From the NCBI GenBank assembly GCA_038252255.1, contig JBBSAM010000008.1, positions 62,001 to 126,000 on the forward strand: DNA of 64,000 bases. The letters run 5' to 3'. Of this stretch, positions 16,707 to 24,907 are shown one piece after another (position 1 is the stretch's first letter; every line of letters starts with the position of its first letter). This DNA comes from Chersky-806 sp038252255. GTDB taxonomy: Bacteria > Actinomycetota > Acidimicrobiia > IMCC26256 > JAENVU01. The notes below the pieces were generated by a model, which saw only the letters and a program-made list of their open reading frames with translations, ran no database searches and was not told the origin of the DNA. Both the position numbers and the translations under genes were made by a program.

Positions 16707-18517
16707 GGAGCCGGAATCGTGACGCGGCCCGTCGCGAGCGCGGCCGCTTCGGCCGCCTCCAGCTGGTGCTCGATGATGCGCAGCCCACCATCCCAGAAGA
16801 CCGGATCGGCGAGGTCGACGCCCACGATCTTCCCGAGCTCCTCCGGCGGGAGCGAGCCACCGCGGGCGAGGAGCTCGAGGTACGACCCGACGAAGCTCTC
16901 ACCCTGGTCCTCGTACCGCTTGTAGACCGACAGCGCGAGCAGCTGGCCGTAGGCGTACGCGTAGACGTAGCCGGGCATGCCGATGAAGTGCGGGACGTAG
17001 GACCACCAGGTCCCGTACCCCTCGGTGAGCTCGACGGAGTCGCCGAGCATGGCGGCCTGGCTCTCGGTCCAGTGGCGGTTGAAGTCGTCGACGCTCAGCT
17101 CGCCTTCCTCGCGACGGGCAGTGTGCACGGCGTTCTCGAACCGGTTCATCGCGATCTGACGGAACACCGTCGCGATCTGGCCTTCGAGGCTCTCGGCGAG
17201 GAGCGTGAGGCGGGCCTCGGGCTCGTGGGTGGCAGCCAGCAACCGGCCGAAGGTGACGGTCTCGCCGAAGACCGACGCGGTCTCGGCCAGCGTCAGCGGC
17301 GTGCCCTGATGGAACACACCTTGCTCGCGAGCCAGGTAGGCGTGGAGACCGTGACCCATCTCGTGGGCCAGGGTCAGCACGTCACGCCGCCGCGAGGTCC
17401 AGTTGAGCAGCAGGAACGGATGCTGGGACGGAACCGTGTACGCGCAGAACGCTCCCGGCCGCTTCCCCGGCCGCACCGGCGCGTCGATCCAGTGCTCGTC
17501 GAAGAATCGTTGTGCCACCGCGGCCAGCTCGGGCGAGAACGACCCGTAGGCGTCGAGCACGAGTCCGCGGGCCTCCTCCCAGCCGAACTCGGCGTCGACG
17601 GTCGCCACCGAAGCCATCCGGTCGTAGTCCGCGAGCTGATCGAGCCCGAGCAGCTGGGCCTTGAGCGCGTACCAGCGCTGCGGGATGTCGTTGCGCTTCT
17701 GCACCGCGTCGATCAACGCGGCCACGGACTCGTCGCTCGCCTCGTTGGCCAGGTTCCGGCTGGCGATCCACCCCGGATACGCGCGCAACCGGTCATCGGT
17801 CGCCTTGTCCGCGAGCAGCGTGTTGAAGACGAAGGCGCGCGTGCGGAGCCCTGGGGCCAGGCCCGCGGTCACGGCCGTGGCCGCGGCCGCCCGCACGGAC
17901 CGGTCGGGTGACGCGAGCCGCGACAGGGCCTGTTCGAGGCCGACCGTCTGGCCGTCGAGCTCGATGGCGATCATGGACGTGAGCTCGTCGAACAACCTCG
18001 ACCACGCGCTCGCGCCGGTCACCTCCTTCTCCGCCAGGATCTTCTCTTCCGGCTCGGAGAGCAGGTGCGGGCGGTACCGCCGGGCCGAGCGCAGGTGGTG
18101 GCGGCAGAACGCGAGCCGGTCGTCGGCGAGCAGCTCGTCCACCCGCTCCTCCGGGAGCGCAGCCCATTCGAGCTCGAAGAAGATCACCCGGGTGCTGATC
18201 GCCGTCGAGCGCTCCTCGACCCGTTGCATGAGCGCACCGAGCTCCGGGTTGCTCGTGTCGACGGAGAACCGCAGGCCGGCATAGGAGCCGGCCCGGCCCA
18301 GCAGCTCGGCGAGCTCGGCGGTCTCGTGCATCACCTCGGCCAGACCGGCGGCATCGAGCTCGGCGACGTGGCCGCGGCGCATCTCGAGCTTCGCGGCGAG
18401 CGCGTCCGCCTTGTCGAGCTGCGCTTCGACGCCGGCGCCGCCGCGCCCGTCGACCAACGGCTCAAGATCCCACGCAACGTCGGCAGCGGAGCGGTCGGCA
18501 GTCTCGGTGGTCGTCAT
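16703..18517 (-). CDS. pepF: Oligoendopeptidase F-like M3 metallopeptidase
   Basis: 604-residue thimet-type oligopeptidase. The zinc motif HEMGHGLHAYL has HEMGH at residues 385-389; the third ligand Glu lies about 25 residues downstream in the ETASVFGE segment. An N-terminal helical channel domain (residues about 30-200) restricts entry to short peptides, so the enzyme is expected to recycle cytoplasmic peptides of roughly 5-15 residues. No signal peptide. It is the first gene of a two-gene unit with the downstream SDR and is 27 bases from the HelD gene, so it may be the second gene of a HelD-led transcript. Confidence 0.92.
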   Translation of the reverse strand: MTTTETADRSAADVAWDLEPLVDGRGGAGVEAQLDKADALAAKLEMRRGHVAELDAAGLAEVMHETAELAELLGRAGSYAGLRFSVDTSNPELGALMQRVEERSTAISTRVIFFELEWAALPEERVDELLADDRLAFCRHHLRSARRYRPHLLSEPEEKILAEKEVTGASAWSRLFDELTSMIAIELDGQTVGLEQALSRLASPDRSVRAAAATAVTAGLAPGLRTRAFVFNTLLADKATDDRLRAYPGWIASRNLANEASDESVAALIDAVQKRNDIPQRWYALKAQLLGLDQLADYDRMASVATVDAEFGWEEARGLVLDAYGSFSPELAAVAQRFFDEHWIDAPVRPGKRPGAFCAYTVPSQHPFLLLNWTSRRRDVLTLAHEMGHGLHAYLAREQGVFHQGTPLTLAETASVFGETVTFGRLLAATHEPEARLTLLAESLEGQIATVFRQIAMNRFENAVHTARREEGELSVDDFNRHWTESQAAMLGDSVELTEGYGTWWSYVPHFIGMPGYVYAYAYGQLLALSVYKRYEDQGESFVGSYLELLARGGSLPPEELGKIVGVDLADPVFWDGGLRIIEHQLEAAEAAALATGRVTIPAP

Positions 18518-18544
18518 GTTCGCTCCTTGTTCGCTCTCGAGGCG

Positions 18545-20863
18545 CTACGGCGCGAGCGCTTCGGGCAGGGCATCGGCGTGCACCACGGTCAGAGTCTGCG
18601 TGGCGCGGGTCAGGGTCACGTACAGCAGGCGGAGGCCCGCGGAGTCGGGGTTCACGAGCCGGACCGGTTCGACCACGATCACGTGGTCGAACTCCAGGCC
18701 CTTCGCGTCGGTCGGCAGCAAGACCCCGATCGGTGCGTCGAGCGCCTCGGCCGCGTCGGCTACCGCGCCCAGGTCTGCGAGCGACTCGGTGATCGCCTGG
18801 TGCAGCTCGTTCGGTGCGATCACGGCGACGGTTCCACCGGCCCCGACCGCGGTCCGGGCCGCGTCGGCTGCGCCCGCGACGAGATCGGTGACTCGGGTGA
18901 ACCGGGGCGGGAGGCCGGTGCGCCGAACCGCCTGGGTCGCTTCGACACCCGACGCCGCCGCCGTGAGCAGGCGGTTGGCGAGATCCATGATCTCGGCGGG
19001 CGTGCGGTAATTGACCGTCAGGGTCACGCGGCGCGGCGCGTCGTGGGTCGGCACGTGCTCGAGCACCGCGTCCCAGCTCGTCGCCGCGCCCGGCCGGCTC
19101 GCCTGCCCGAAGTCCCCGACGATCGTCATCGACCCGTTCGGGCAGCGCCGGGCCAGCATGCGCCACTGCATCGGGGTGAGGTCCTGCGCTTCGTCCACCA
19201 GCACGTGACCGAAGGTTCGCAGCTCGGGGATCGCGTCGGCCGCCGGGCTGCTCCCGTCGCCGTAGCGCTCCGCCAGCGCCGCCGCGGTCGTGTAGCCACC
19301 CAATCCCAGCTCCCGCACCACGCTCGCCGCCGCCTCGACCGCCTCGCGGTCAGCGCCACCGCGCCCGCGCCGCCGCGGGCGCGCCGCCTCGACGGGCCCC
19401 AGCAACGCGTCCGCTTCGTCGACGAGCGCGACGTCGGCTTCGGACCACGGCACGTCGCGAACGGAATCGGAGCGGGGCCGGAAGAGGCTGCGCTGCTCCT
19501 CGCGCGCCAGCACACCGTCGGACGCGGACCGGATGAGCGCGTCGAAGCTGAACAGGTCGTGCACCAGCTCGGCGCCGGTGAGCACCGGCCACATCCGCTC
19601 CAGCGCGATGCGGAAGTCCGGGTGGCGACGAAGTCGCACGGTGAGCTCGCGCTCCCATTCGCGCGACGGAGACTCTCCTCGCGCTAGCGCCGCGGCCACC
19701 TGCGGGTCGTAGCCCGAGTCGAAGTCCTCTTCCAGGCCCGGGAGAGTGTCGAGGTCCAACACCTCTCGATGCGATCGAGCGAGCGCGGCGCGGTACTGCG
19801 ACACGAGCCGGTCGAGCAGCATGCGCTGCACGAGCGGGCGTTGCGCGTTGTGGGTGCCGGGCCGTCGCTGGACCCGCTCGAGGACGCGGCGGCACTCGCG
19901 ACGCGACAGCCGCAGCCGGAGTCCGTCGATCGTGATCTCGACGTCGCGCCGGGGTGGCCGCTCGCGATCCGCGAGCGCGCGGCGCAACACGGTCGTCATG
20001 CGGGCGTCGCCCTTCGTCCGCTCGACGGAAGGTGGGTCGAGGTGCTGGGCCCCCAGCTGGGGCTTCAGCCCGCGCACCGTGGCCAGCTGCACCTCGTGCT
20101 CCCCCAGCGACGGGAGGACCTGCTCGATGTAGCGGAGGAAGACGGGGCTCGGACCGACGAGCAGCACTCCCTGGGACCCGAGGCGGCGCCGGTACGTATA
20201 GAGGAGATACGCCGCGCGGTGCAGCGCGACGGCGGTCTTGCCGGTGCCCGGCCCGCCGGCGACGATCACGACGCCCGGGAGATCGGCGCGGACGGCTGCG
20301 TCCTGCTCCGCCTGGATCGTCGCGACGATGTCGGCCATGCGACCGGTGCGATGCCGTTCCAGCGCGGCGAGCAATGCACCCTCGCCGAGGACGGTGAGCC
20401 CGGCGGCCTCGACGGCGTTCGGATCGAAGACCTCGTCGTCCAGGCTCACGACTTCGCGACCGTGGCGCGTGATGAGGTGCCGGCGGCGGAGCACACCCAT
20501 CGGATCGATCGCGGTCGCGCGGTAGAAGGGCTCCGCGACCGGCGCCCGCCAGTCGATGACCAGCGGTGTCCGCTCCTCGTCGTCGACCGCGAGGCGCCCG
20601 ACGTAGAAGCGGTCACCCTCCTGCCAGTCGATGCGGCCGAAGCAGAGCGGTGCGTCGCCGATGTCGAGCGCGGCGAGCCGCCGGTGCGTGGTCTCGACCG
20701 CGATGTCCCGTTCGAGGCGCGCTTGGTGGGTTCCTCCGGCCCGCACGTCCTCGTAGGCCGCCGCCACGCTCTCGGCCGATTCGCGCATCGCGCTCAGCCG
20801 CTCGTAGACCGCGTCGAGGTACGCCTGCTCGGCGGCAATCTCGGGATCGGAACGGTCGGACAA
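18545..20863 (-). CDS. HelD/HelR-type superfamily 1 ATPase (RNA polymerase recycling factor)
   Basis: 772 residues in the UvrD-like superfamily but with the HelD arrangement. A long N-terminal coiled coil (about 10-65) is the arm that enters the RNA polymerase secondary channel. It is followed by the HelD-specific segment VIDWRAPVAEPFYRA. Walker A is GGPGTGKT at residues 203-210 and the DEAD-like box is VLVDEAQDLTP. HelD proteins strip stalled RNA polymerase from DNA, and actinobacterial homologues can protect it from rifampicin (family knowledge). The TTG start has a GGAG five bases upstream. I looked for a rifampicin-associated element upstream and did not find a convincing one. Confidence 0.88.
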   Translation of the reverse strand: MSDRSDPEIAAEQAYLDAVYERLSAMRESAESVAAAYEDVRAGGTHQARLERDIAVETTHRRLAALDIGDAPLCFGRIDWQEGDRFYVGRLAVDDEERTPLVIDWRAPVAEPFYRATAIDPMGVLRRRHLITRHGREVVSLDDEVFDPNAVEAAGLTVLGEGALLAALERHRTGRMADIVATIQAEQDAAVRADLPGVVIVAGGPGTGKTAVALHRAAYLLYTYRRRLGSQGVLLVGPSPVFLRYIEQVLPSLGEHEVQLATVRGLKPQLGAQHLDPPSVERTKGDARMTTVLRRALADRERPPRRDVEITIDGLRLRLSRRECRRVLERVQRRPGTHNAQRPLVQRMLLDRLVSQYRAALARSHREVLDLDTLPGLEEDFDSGYDPQVAAALARGESPSREWERELTVRLRRHPDFRIALERMWPVLTGAELVHDLFSFDALIRSASDGVLAREEQRSLFRPRSDSVRDVPWSEADVALVDEADALLGPVEAARPRRRGRGGADREAVEAAASVVRELGLGGYTTAAALAERYGDGSSPAADAIPELRTFGHVLVDEAQDLTPMQWRMLARRCPNGSMTIVGDFGQASRPGAATSWDAVLEHVPTHDAPRRVTLTVNYRTPAEIMDLANRLLTAAASGVEATQAVRRTGLPPRFTRVTDLVAGAADAARTAVGAGGTVAVIAPNELHQAITESLADLGAVADAAEALDAPIGVLLPTDAKGLEFDHVIVVEPVRLVNPDSAGLRLLYVTLTRATQTLTVVHADALPEALAP

Positions 20864-20986
20864 CGCGACTCCGAGCGTCGGGGGAGCAAAGCAGTCTACG
20901 AGAAAGGGTGCCCACCATGCCCACTCTCCAAAGATCTCCGCCCTCCGGTCGCGCGGGCGCGGAGTCCCGGGCGCCCGGCGGCGGTC

Positions 20987-21000
20987 CCGGCTCGAGCCGG
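20987..21000 (-). terminator. Palindromic hairpin downstream of the histidine phosphatase
   Basis: CCGGCTCGAGCCGG is a perfect 14-base palindrome, 14 bases beyond the phosphatase stop codon. A second one, CCGGGCGCCCGG, follows nearby. A terminator role is inferred from position. Confidence 0.4.
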
Positions 21001-21013
21001 CCCGGGGCGGTGT

Positions 21014-21628
21014 CTAGATCTGGCGGGGAATGGTCACCTCGACCGCGGCGGGATCGACGAGGAGGAGCTGGTCACCGAGCTCGAGCCCGCCGTCGCGCCC
21101 GACCAGCTCGCGCCCACCGAGGTTCGGGACGGGCTGGCTCTCACCGCCGAGGTGCCGCTCGACGGCCCGGATCACCCCGGCGTGGGTGATCACGAGCCCG
21201 GTCGCGCCGCCGGAGGCCGACGCGATCTCGGTCAGGGCCTCGACGGCCCGCACCACGAGGGGCTCGTCGAGCTCGAAGCTGGGCGGCCGCCGGTATTCGC
21301 CCAGGTAGCCGGGCCACACCTCTTCGATCTCGACCCGGGTCAGCCCGGTCCACTCCCCCGCGTCGCGTTCCTCCAAGCGGGCGTCCTCGGAGACCTCGAG
21401 CCCGATCCGCGCCCCGACGATCACCGCGGTCTGCCGGGCCCGCTCGAGCGGGGACGTCCAGAGCGCGCCGATCTCGTACGCCGTGGTGCGCTCCCCGGCC
21501 AGCGCCCCGGCCACGGCCTCCGCCTGGCGCACCCCGAGCTCGGATAGCGGTGGGTCGGCCCGGCCCTGCCAGCGGCCCTCCGCGTTCCACGTCGACTGGC
21601 CATGACGGACCAGCAGCAGCCGGCTCAC
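21014..21628 (-). CDS. Histidine phosphatase family protein (phosphoglycerate-mutase-like)
   Basis: 204 residues of the branch 1 histidine phosphatase fold. The phosphohistidine motif LVRHGQSTWN is at residues 5-14 (His8 phosphorylated), the second Arg is in SPLERARQT, the general acid Glu in LEERDAGEW, and the second catalytic His is in VITHAGV. Candidates include alpha-ribazole phosphatase and a broad-specificity phosphatase; the substrate cannot be read. The GTG start overlaps the stop of the upstream TnpB-like gene by four bases (GTGA), so translation is coupled to that unusual protein. Confidence 0.9.
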   Translation of the reverse strand: MSRLLLVRHGQSTWNAEGRWQGRADPPLSELGVRQAEAVAGALAGERTTAYEIGALWTSPLERARQTAVIVGARIGLEVSEDARLEERDAGEWTGLTRVEIEEVWPGYLGEYRRPPSFELDEPLVVRAVEALTEIASASGGATGLVITHAGVIRAVERHLGGESQPVPNLGGRELVGRDGGLELGDQLLLVDPAAVEVTIPRQI

Positions 21629-22083
21629 TCGTCGGTGGGTCTCGCGTCGACCAGGTCGAATTCCCCGTTGCGGAAGACGAGCGCCGCCGGGACCCCTTCG
21701 AGAGGCGGGCGCAGGCCGCCGCGCATCGGATCCATGTAGACCCGAACCGTGCGCTTCCCCCCGGCGGTCGGGAGCGTGACCCGGTCGGACGCGGGCCACT
21801 TCACGGCCGCGGGCGGCAACACGAGCGATTGGTACGCACCGAACTTCTGGCGCGTGAGCGAGGCCTCCACCCGGGCGACCGCGGGCGCCACGAACGCCGC
21901 GGGCAGCTTGAACTTGTCGAGCTCCTCCTTCACGACGGCCCGGAGCGCCGCCCGGCCCGAGACGGACTGCTCGATCGCCCGGGTGCGCGCAAGGTTCGAG
22001 GCCTTGTTGACCCGCGCCAAGGTCTCGGCCAGCAGATCGTGCTGGTCCGGGTCCGGCAGGAGGCGAACGGAGAGCGGAGCCAT
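21625..22083 (-). CDS. Small protein resembling the N-terminal (WED/REC) half of TnpB, lacking RuvC
   Basis: 152 residues with no obvious annotation. It begins like IS605-family TnpB proteins: VRLLPDPDQHDLLAETLARV matches the usual KLLPTPEQ-LL-TL-N start. A helical segment DKFKLPAAFVAPAVARVEAS follows, like the REC region ending in AIAKVADAY. Then SLVLPPAAVKW and DRVTLPTAGGKRTVRV mimic the second WED strands. It ends at ALVFRNGEFDLV, where TnpB has the DLVY-R-GKFYL strand just before RuvC motif I. The RuvC and zinc-finger parts are absent, and the next gene overlaps by four bases, so this is a compact stand-alone gene, not a frameshifted TnpB. Assignment is by pattern recognition only. Confidence 0.55.
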   Translation of the reverse strand: MAPLSVRLLPDPDQHDLLAETLARVNKASNLARTRAIEQSVSGRAALRAVVKEELDKFKLPAAFVAPAVARVEASLTRQKFGAYQSLVLPPAAVKWPASDRVTLPTAGGKRTVRVYMDPMRGGLRPPLEGVPAALVFRNGEFDLVDARPTDE

Positions 22084-22137
22084 GGTGAGCGCGAGCGTGC
22101 CAGATCAGCCGAGCCGGAGCGAACCACTTTCCCTTGC

Positions 22138-22199
22138 CCGCCGGAGGGCGTCGGGCGATCGCGGTCGAGCATCCGCCCTCCGGAGAACTTCGAGCGAGA
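22138..22199 (+). repeat. Intergenic hairpin repeat, copy C
   Basis: Begins CCGCCGGAGGGCG, contains GGGCGATCGCGGTCGA and ends CGCCCTCCGGAGAAC. Relative to copies A, B and D one arm base is changed (GAGCG to GAGGG), and the opposite arm carries the matching change, so the stem is preserved. It lies upstream of the TnpB-like gene and the divergent SDR. Confidence 0.65.
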
Positions 22200-22215
22200 T
22201 GTCTAGTCTGCGGCG

Positions 22216-23040
22216 GTGGAGCCACGGTGCGTCGGGCAGGTCGCGATCGTCACCGGAGCCAGCCGCGGGATCGGCGCCGCGATCGCGTGCCGGCTCGCCG
22301 CGGAGGGTGCCGCGGTCGCGCTCGTCGGCCGGACGGCTGAGCCGAGCGGCGACGGCAACCCGGGGTCACTCGCCGAGACGGCAGCCGTGATCGAAGCCGG
22401 CGGCGGTACCGCGGCGACGATCGTCGCCGACCTCGCCGACCCCACCTTCGAACGCGCCGCGATCGTGGCCGCGGCGCGGGAGGCGCTGGGTGAGATCGAC
22501 ATCCTGGTCAACAACGCGGCCGCGTGCTTCTACCTCGACTACGACGAGGTCAGCGCGCGCCGGTACGCGGTGATGCTCGAGGTCAACGTGCACGCGCCAT
22601 GGGACCTCAGCTGCGCAGTGCTGCCCGAGATGTGCCGGCGGGGCCGGGGCTCGGTGCTGAACATCTCGTCACGCGTCGCGGAGCACCCGGACGGCCCGCC
22701 CTACCCCGCATTCCACGTCGAGCACGGTGCGACGCTCTACGGCCTGAGCAAGGCTGCGCTGGAGCGCATGACGACCGGGCTCGCCGCGGAGGTCTCGCCG
22801 TACGGTGTCTCGGTCAACGCACTCGCCCCCGTCGCGGCCGTCGCCACGCCCGGAGCCGTGGCCATGGGACTGGTCCCTACGGACCCGGCGCACGTCGAGC
22901 CGGCCGAGCAGATGGCCGAGGCCGCACTCGCGCTCTGCACCACGGACACCGTGAGCGGGCGGGTCGTGACGAGCGCCGAGATCCTGCGCGAGCTCGGCAT
23001 CGCGGTCCGCACGCTCGATGGCCGTCAACCGCTTGGCTAG
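22216..23040 (+). CDS. Short-chain dehydrogenase/reductase
   Basis: Classical SDR of 274 residues. TGASRGIG is at residues 13-20 and the catalytic residues are Ser152, Tyr175 and Lys179 (YGLSK). There is a longer loop before the catalytic Tyr (RVAEHPDGPPYPAFHVEHG), unusual among SDRs and probably lining the substrate pocket. The GTG start follows hairpin repeat copy C. Thirty bases downstream on the same strand is a SnoaL-like gene, so the two may act on the same polycyclic or lipid substrate; this is inference from context. Confidence 0.87.
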   Translation: MEPRCVGQVAIVTGASRGIGAAIACRLAAEGAAVALVGRTAEPSGDGNPGSLAETAAVIEAGGGTAATIVADLADPTFERAAIVAAAREALGEIDILVNNAAACFYLDYDEVSARRYAVMLEVNVHAPWDLSCAVLPEMCRRGRGSVLNISSRVAEHPDGPPYPAFHVEHGATLYGLSKAALERMTTGLAAEVSPYGVSVNALAPVAAVATPGAVAMGLVPTDPAHVEPAEQMAEAALALCTTDTVSGRVVTSAEILRELGIAVRTLDGRQPLG

Positions 23041-23069
23041 GGTCCGTCCGGCCGACGAAGGGGGACGTC

Positions 23070-23525
23070 ATGGGGAAGTTCACTCGCGACGAGATGGAAC
23101 GCGCTTACGAGCACTACCGCAACGTGGCCGCCGAGAGCGGCGCGTCGGGTGACTGGAACCCCTGGGCCGACCTGTTCACCGAGGATGCCGAGTACTTCGA
23201 GCATCTGTACGGCCACTTCAACGGCCGCGAGGAGATCCGTGCCTGGATCACCGCGACGATGGCCGAGTTCCCGAACAACGAGATGACCGAGTTCCCCGCG
23301 GAGTGGTACGTCATCGACGAGGACAAGGGTTGGGTCGTCTGCGCGGTGTGGAACCGGATGCAGGACCTCGGCGACGGAAAGCAACATCAGGCGATCAACT
23401 GGTCGCTGCTGAAGTACGCGGGTAACGACCAATGGTCCTACGAAGAGGACATCTACCGGGTCGAGGAGTTCGCCGACACGATCAAGGGCTACATGGCGGC
23501 GCGGAAAGCCGCGCGCGCCAGCTAG
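23070..23525 (+). CDS. SnoaL-like/NTF2-fold protein
   Basis: 151 residues with the cone-shaped NTF2 fold pattern: an N-terminal helix, then WADLFTEDAEYFEHLYGHFNGREEIRAWI, which is the typical sequence of SnoaL-like domains (polyketide cyclase, limonene hydrolase, steroid isomerase relatives). The ATG has an AAGGGGG Shine-Dalgarno. The Asp/Glu residues in the pocket could be catalytic but I cannot assign a reaction. It follows an SDR on the same strand and its stop overlaps the stop of a convergent SRPBCC gene by four bases. Confidence 0.8.
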   Translation: MGKFTRDEMERAYEHYRNVAAESGASGDWNPWADLFTEDAEYFEHLYGHFNGREEIRAWITATMAEFPNNEMTEFPAEWYVIDEDKGWVVCAVWNRMQDLGDGKQHQAINWSLLKYAGNDQWSYEEDIYRVEEFADTIKGYMAARKAARAS

Positions 23526-24010
23526 CTCGTCGCCGCCGGCGGCCAGCCTCGCTTCACGGTCCGGTCGAGGATCCCGAGCGTCGCCCGGAGCGCGCTCTCG
23601 GGGATGATCGGAAAGATGTTCGCCTCTTTCCACTGCGGGTCGATGTCCGACCAGTCGTAGTACGAGGTGACGAGCGTGCCCTCGTCGGCGGGCGCGAGCG
23701 TGTAGCCGTACACATGCCCGATCTGCGGCTTGATCTGACCGATGATCGTCCACGCGATCTCCTGGTCGGGTACGAGCTTGGTGATGGTGACGGTCACGTC
23801 GTAGCGACCCATCGGGAAGTCGTTCAACGCCTCGCGATCCATGTGGATCACGAACGTGTCCCCGGCCGCCCGGGCGGGCTCACCCGTCGAGTCCTGCAAC
23901 ATCCCCGAGCTGTCGATGGCCACGTGGCCCGCCGGGTCGCACAGCACCCGGAAGATCGTCGCCGGGTCTGCTGGGATCGTGCGCTCGACCTCTATCCGTT
24001 CGCTCGTCAT
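23522..24010 (-). CDS. SRPBCC (START/Bet v1-like) family protein
   Basis: 162 residues with the helix-grip pattern: IEVERTIPADPATIFRVLCDPAGH at the N-terminus, a central set of beta strands (YDVTVTITKLVPDQEIAWTI), and a long C-terminal helix (LRATLGILDRTVKRGW). Such proteins bind hydrophobic ligands or act as polyketide cyclases. There is no signal peptide. It lies between the SnoaL-like gene and the TetR regulator, all lipid- or aromatic-type functions, but orientation differs and co-regulation is not shown. Confidence 0.85.
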   Translation of the reverse strand: MTSERIEVERTIPADPATIFRVLCDPAGHVAIDSSGMLQDSTGEPARAAGDTFVIHMDREALNDFPMGRYDVTVTITKLVPDQEIAWTIIGQIKPQIGHVYGYTLAPADEGTLVTSYYDWSDIDPQWKEANIFPIIPESALRATLGILDRTVKRGWPPAATS

Positions 24011-24051
24011 ACCCTCATCGTGCCACCGCGGCGGTGGTCGGATCGAGCCCG

Positions 24052-24858
24052 TCAGCCACCGACCTCCCTCGTTGCGCCCCTACGCAGATCCGCTTCGATG
24101 CCGTCGAGCAGCCGGGCGAGGCCGTACTCGAACCGCTCATCACGCGTGAGGCGGCGCTCCGCCTCGAACAGCTGGGTGAGGTGGGGATACCGGTTCGTGG
24201 CCCGCAGCCGCTCGACTCCACTCGAGACGACGGCCCGCAGCTCGGCCGGGCTCAGCTCCTCGCGGGTCCGCTCGATCATCAGCTCCTGCTGCTCGCGGAG
24301 CGCAAAGCCCAGGTAGTACGTCTCGACCGCCATCAGGACGTTGAACGCGTCGTGAATGGTGAGCTGCAACGGGTCGAGCGCGGCGAGCGAGTGCTCGATG
24401 TGGACCAGCTCGTTGGGACCGAGCGAGCGGCGGTGGCCGATGAAGCTCGTCATCCAACCGTGGCGGAGCAGGGTCTGGCGGTAGCCGCGGGCAGTCCGGG
24501 TGACATCGGCGCGCCAGTCGCCCGAGGGTGACGGGATGTCGATCTCGCCTTCCACCGCATCGACCATCAGGACGAGCAGATCGTCCTTGCTGGCCACATG
24601 CCAGTACAGCGACATCGCACTCACGTTCAGGTCGCGAGCGACCCGGCGCATGCTCACCGCTTCGGGGCCTTCGGCGTCAGCCACTGCGATCGCGGTGGCG
24701 ACGATCTGGTCGCGCGAGAGCTGACGCGCCCGGCGGCGCGAGCCGGTCCGGGCCGGCGACGCACCGGGATCGCCGGGCGCGGCGAGCAACCACAGCGCGT
24801 CGTCGGGCTCGCTCCGCTTCCCTCCGTGACGGCTGTCCCCTTGACGGCTCGGGCTCAC
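24052..24858 (-). CDS. TetR-family transcriptional regulator (TetR_C class)
   Basis: 268 residues. A basic, low-complexity N-terminus of about 45 residues precedes the TetR helix-turn-helix (LSRDQIVATAIAVADAEG, then VARDLNVSAMSLYWHVASKDDLL). The C-terminal ligand domain resembles that of tetracycline-repressor-type members. The GTG start lies immediately beside the palindromic operator at 24860-24891, implying a leaderless or very short-leader transcript and autoregulation, or else a start further inside. It is divergent from an alpha/beta hydrolase gene that shares the operator, so it most likely represses that gene until a ligand is bound. Confidence 0.88.
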   Translation of the reverse strand: MSPSRQGDSRHGGKRSEPDDALWLLAAPGDPGASPARTGSRRRARQLSRDQIVATAIAVADAEGPEAVSMRRVARDLNVSAMSLYWHVASKDDLLVLMVDAVEGEIDIPSPSGDWRADVTRTARGYRQTLLRHGWMTSFIGHRRSLGPNELVHIEHSLAALDPLQLTIHDAFNVLMAVETYYLGFALREQQELMIERTREELSPAELRAVVSSGVERLRATNRYPHLTQLFEAERRLTRDERFEYGLARLLDGIEADLRRGATREVGG

Positions 24859-24859
24859 T

Positions 24860-24891
24860 CGTACAGTGTATAGGAACTCTTACACCGTACG
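24860..24891. promoter_or_regulatory. Palindromic operator shared by the TetR and hydrolase genes
   Basis: CGTACAGTGTA (24860-24870) and TACACCGTACG (24881-24891) form an inverted repeat with one mismatch and a 10-base spacer containing AT-rich promoter-like sequence. It sits between the two divergent starts, the usual place for a TetR operator. Confidence 0.7.
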
Positions 24892-24907
24892 ATCGGAGGG
24901 CCGGCCG

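Noticed and set aside
20925..20975. Possible fifth copy of the hairpin repeat (AGATCTCCGCCCTCCGG)
   Set aside because: Only one end resembles the family; the second arm and the CGCGGTCGA core are missing.
20864..21013. Rifampicin-associated element upstream of the HelD gene
   Set aside because: I looked for the inverted element known for some actinobacterial helR genes and did not see a match.
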